Shown here: positions 61,466 to 64,000 of the stretch, piece by piece
Position numbering within the stretch: the first letter of the stretch is position 1
How the letters are laid out: each line of letters begins with the position of its first letter
The notes under the pieces: model-generated
Told to the model about the DNA's origin: nothing
Seen by the model: the letters and a program-made list of their open reading frames with translations, nothing else
Database searches by the model: none
Position numbers and translations under genes: made by a program
NCBI GenBank assembly: GCA_013398955.1
Contig: VWPU01011588.1
Span: 186,001 to 250,000 of the forward strand
DNA length: 64,000 nucleotides
Direction of reading: 5' to 3'
From: Callaeas wilsoni
Lineage: Eukaryota; Chordata; Aves; Passeriformes; Callaeidae

Positions 61466-64000
61466 GACGGGTGGGATCTGTGTCCCTGGAAGGTTGATGC
61501 ATTTCTTGCTCCTGTGTTCATGTAAGGCTGATAAGTCCATTCTCTAGAGATGATAAAAATCTTCCTGATAAAATGACCAAGAGGGATAGGACTGAATAGA
61601 AAAGGAAGTAAAATTCAAAGATTTCCAGGAGAAGGGGAAGATGGAGAGTGAAAGGCTGGAGGAATAGATTTCTGGGAGAGAGGTACTGGTCACCCCTGTT
61701 ATGTTAGGTGACGTCTGGACCCATTGTGCACATCAGCTCAGACACTGCATTGACATCTGCATAAGGCAATGTGAGGAGATCTCTCAGCTGTTCAAAGCAG
61801 AAGACCATGGGGTCTAAAGGAATGTGAATCATCTGTATTTCTGAATATCTAGTTAACATTGGCAAGAACATTATTGTGTATTGACCAATGGCCAGGCATT
61901 GGAAGGCTTTTAAAATAGGAGGTATACATGATCCAAAAAGTTAGCATTATTGGTTTAGTACAGAAAAATCATGTAATCTTCTCCTAGTCAAGACTGTTAG
62001 AAAAAGATTGTTTTGAGTATTTTCAACATTGACAGAAAGAACATTCAACATTCTGAGCCAGACAGGGAAGCCTTAAGACTCGTCAAGAGATATAGGTGTA
62101 CATTTCCTGAGGTATGTCCAAATTAGATACTTGATAGGGAATTTCTGTAAGACGACGTAGCCCAAAATTGTTCATAAGAGCATAATTTTAGACCACTAAC
62201 AATTTAAGAGTATCTAATTTAATCTAATTATTTAATCATTTTCTAGGATTTGATATTCACTACTGAGTTTATGCTGATTCTAACTTGACCTGTTAGCACA
62301 TGAATGAAAATTTCTTTATTCTTATCTCAGCAATGTGATTCTTGTTTTGTTAAAAGAATTAAGAGACAATGTTGCATACATGCAAAATACTATGTATGAG
62401 GCGGAATGTTCTTGCAGAATAAGTGGAACTGGAAGGGGGAGAGAGGTAGAGGCAGGGTTTGGAGTTCTTCTGATTTTGATGAAATTCAGCTTAAGAAAAA
62501 ATACCAGCTAACTTCAGTGCAATAAAAATCTGCCCTTTCAAAAAGGATACAGATATGTAATTCTGCATACCGAAGCTTTATTTTATTATTTGAAAATGGG
62601 ATTGGAAAAAAAATCTAGAATATTTTTTCATTTCAAACAAAAATATTTTTATTCTCCTTTTTAATACAATTTTGTGTTACTAAAATGAGCTGCTGTTGAC
62701 AACTTGGGAAAATGGTGTGTCTACCTAGTATAAGTAGCTTTAAAGGTACTTTTTTAACTGCTGCCTTTAAAGATCTTAGCTATCATTCTTACAAGGTAGG
62801 CATTTGTAATGCTTAATAAGTGAGCAGGAGTCAGTCATTGTGGGTAGTCAAGAGATCTATCATACTCCCTAGAGGCAGTTTCTGACTCTAAACAGCAAGT
62901 CTTGTGGTCTAAATCCTCTATAAAATGTAGGAATTTAGCAGTATGAATTTAATACACTTTATCTGCTGGTTCTTAAGAGAGAGAGAGATGAAATAAAAAG
63001 AATGTAAAGGTTTCCAGGCTGTCCATCAGCTCTGTGGTTCTTGCAATGTTTTTAGGGTCAAGGCTTTTTGCTTTAAGAAGGAAGTTGACCTATTCTTAAA
63101 ATTTAGTAAGTGCCAGATATTCTCATTATTTCTGCCGAGTAAACTGATGCAGTGTGTGAACTCTTATAGTGGTTTTCCAGCCACGAGTAGATTGGTAGCA
63201 CTTAACTTTTTTGTAGGAATTAACCTTTCTTGATTTTGGTTCTGCACACTACAGGGAAATTATAAAACGGCAAAGCAGAGGGAACAGGGTGGGGAGAACC
63301 AAACGCCAGGCCTCTGTGTGAACAAAAATACACTTCTGCTGGTTATTGTAGTGCATCTAGAATGCAGGTAATGGTTATTGTAGTGCATCTAGAATGCAGA
63401 TAATAGTTTTGAGTTGCAGCTCTTAGCAAAAAAGCATATTTGTAATCTAACGTGTAATAGCATAGACACAAAAAATCTCCTAAATGGTTTATTAAACATA
63501 TGCTCAGTTAAATATCTATATTTTAAAAAATTCTCTTCTCTCCTCATTATTATTTTTCATTTCAGATCCATCCTACATCTGTTCAAGTTCAGAGAAAGTT
63601 CACCTTCTCTTTTGAGGCTGTGCTAGTACAAGAGACAGTGGAGTGCAGAGGGAAAGCAAACATTTGGCTCTGCAGACCTTTCTACCTCTTATGAAAGTGT
63701 GTAAGAAGGAAATGCTGAGACTGACTTTTAAAAGCTTAAAACAAAGAGTGTGCTAAGTATTCACTTGGATTGGTGTGAACGAATTCCTGACTGAATTCCT
63801 GAATGGAGGAGATCACCTAAGAGGGGATTAATTAACAAAAAATGTTATGAATTTGATATTTAATTCACTTAGTCACTGTAAAAATCAAAATTCAGAATAT
63901 TATTTCTATAGAGTCAGTTTTGTAGAGTTCAACTGTGATCATGCTATTATAAAAAGAAGCAAATAATTGAATAAATCCAAAACTTTGCATTGTTATCTTG
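61466..64000. other. Unique AT-rich sequence
   Basis: No gene or known transposon was seen. A recent-looking tandem duplication lies at 63341-63404. Confidence 0.45.
63341..63404. repeat. 32-bp tandem duplication
   Basis: Two adjacent 32-bp copies starting GGTTATTGTAGTGCATCTAG differ at one base (G/A). This suggests a young duplication or variable minisatellite seed. Confidence 0.96.

Overview
This window looks like nuclear DNA from a bird. It is AT-rich, has no long open reading frame, rRNA, tRNA or CRISPR array, and its interspersed repeats are almost all of two avian kinds. The first kind is CR1 LINE copies, many ending in the 8-bp ATTCTRTG-type tail. The second is solo LTRs of endogenous retroviruses, with TG...CA ends, a TATA-like box and AATAAA. 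The mix of families fits a neoavian or songbird-like genome, but the species cannot be fixed from sequence alone. Layout: 1-3,046 holds a short CR1 3' end and a cluster of candidate splice-flanked coding exons on the minus strand. At 3,047-4,510 two CR1 pieces lie head to head. At 7,577-8,797 a very old CR1 is followed by a younger one. Next come a solo LTR (9,549-10,112), a 3'-truncated CR1 (12,115-13,440), a solo LTR with an exact 4-bp target duplication (14,497-14,933) and an LTR-like stretch after it. A single N at 20,684 sits inside a duplicated poly-T segment that looks like an assembly scar. From 20.8 to 39.4 kb there is mostly unique AT-rich DNA with one ERVL-type solo LTR (27,317-27,906), A-rich runs and a (CA)19 microsatellite. 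From 39.4 to 61.5 kb there are seven more CR1 fragments, plus a second copy of the 14.5-kb LTR family in the opposite orientation (47,049-47,494). A 32-bp tandem duplication lies near the right end. The most interesting possibility is that the minus strand of the left 43 kb carries a spliced gene ending near position 140. Its last five candidate exons (10,418 down to 251) join in compatible intron phase, reach a stop codon and are followed by AATAAA. Upstream candidates continue to about 43.5 kb. I do not recognise the protein. Stop-free runs of 20-40 codons with AG/GT flanks are common by chance in AT-rich DNA, so these exon calls carry low to moderate confidence. If they are wrong, the window is an intron or gene desert made of old repeats and unique sequence. 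All mobile elements seen are dead: truncated, frameshifted or solo LTRs.
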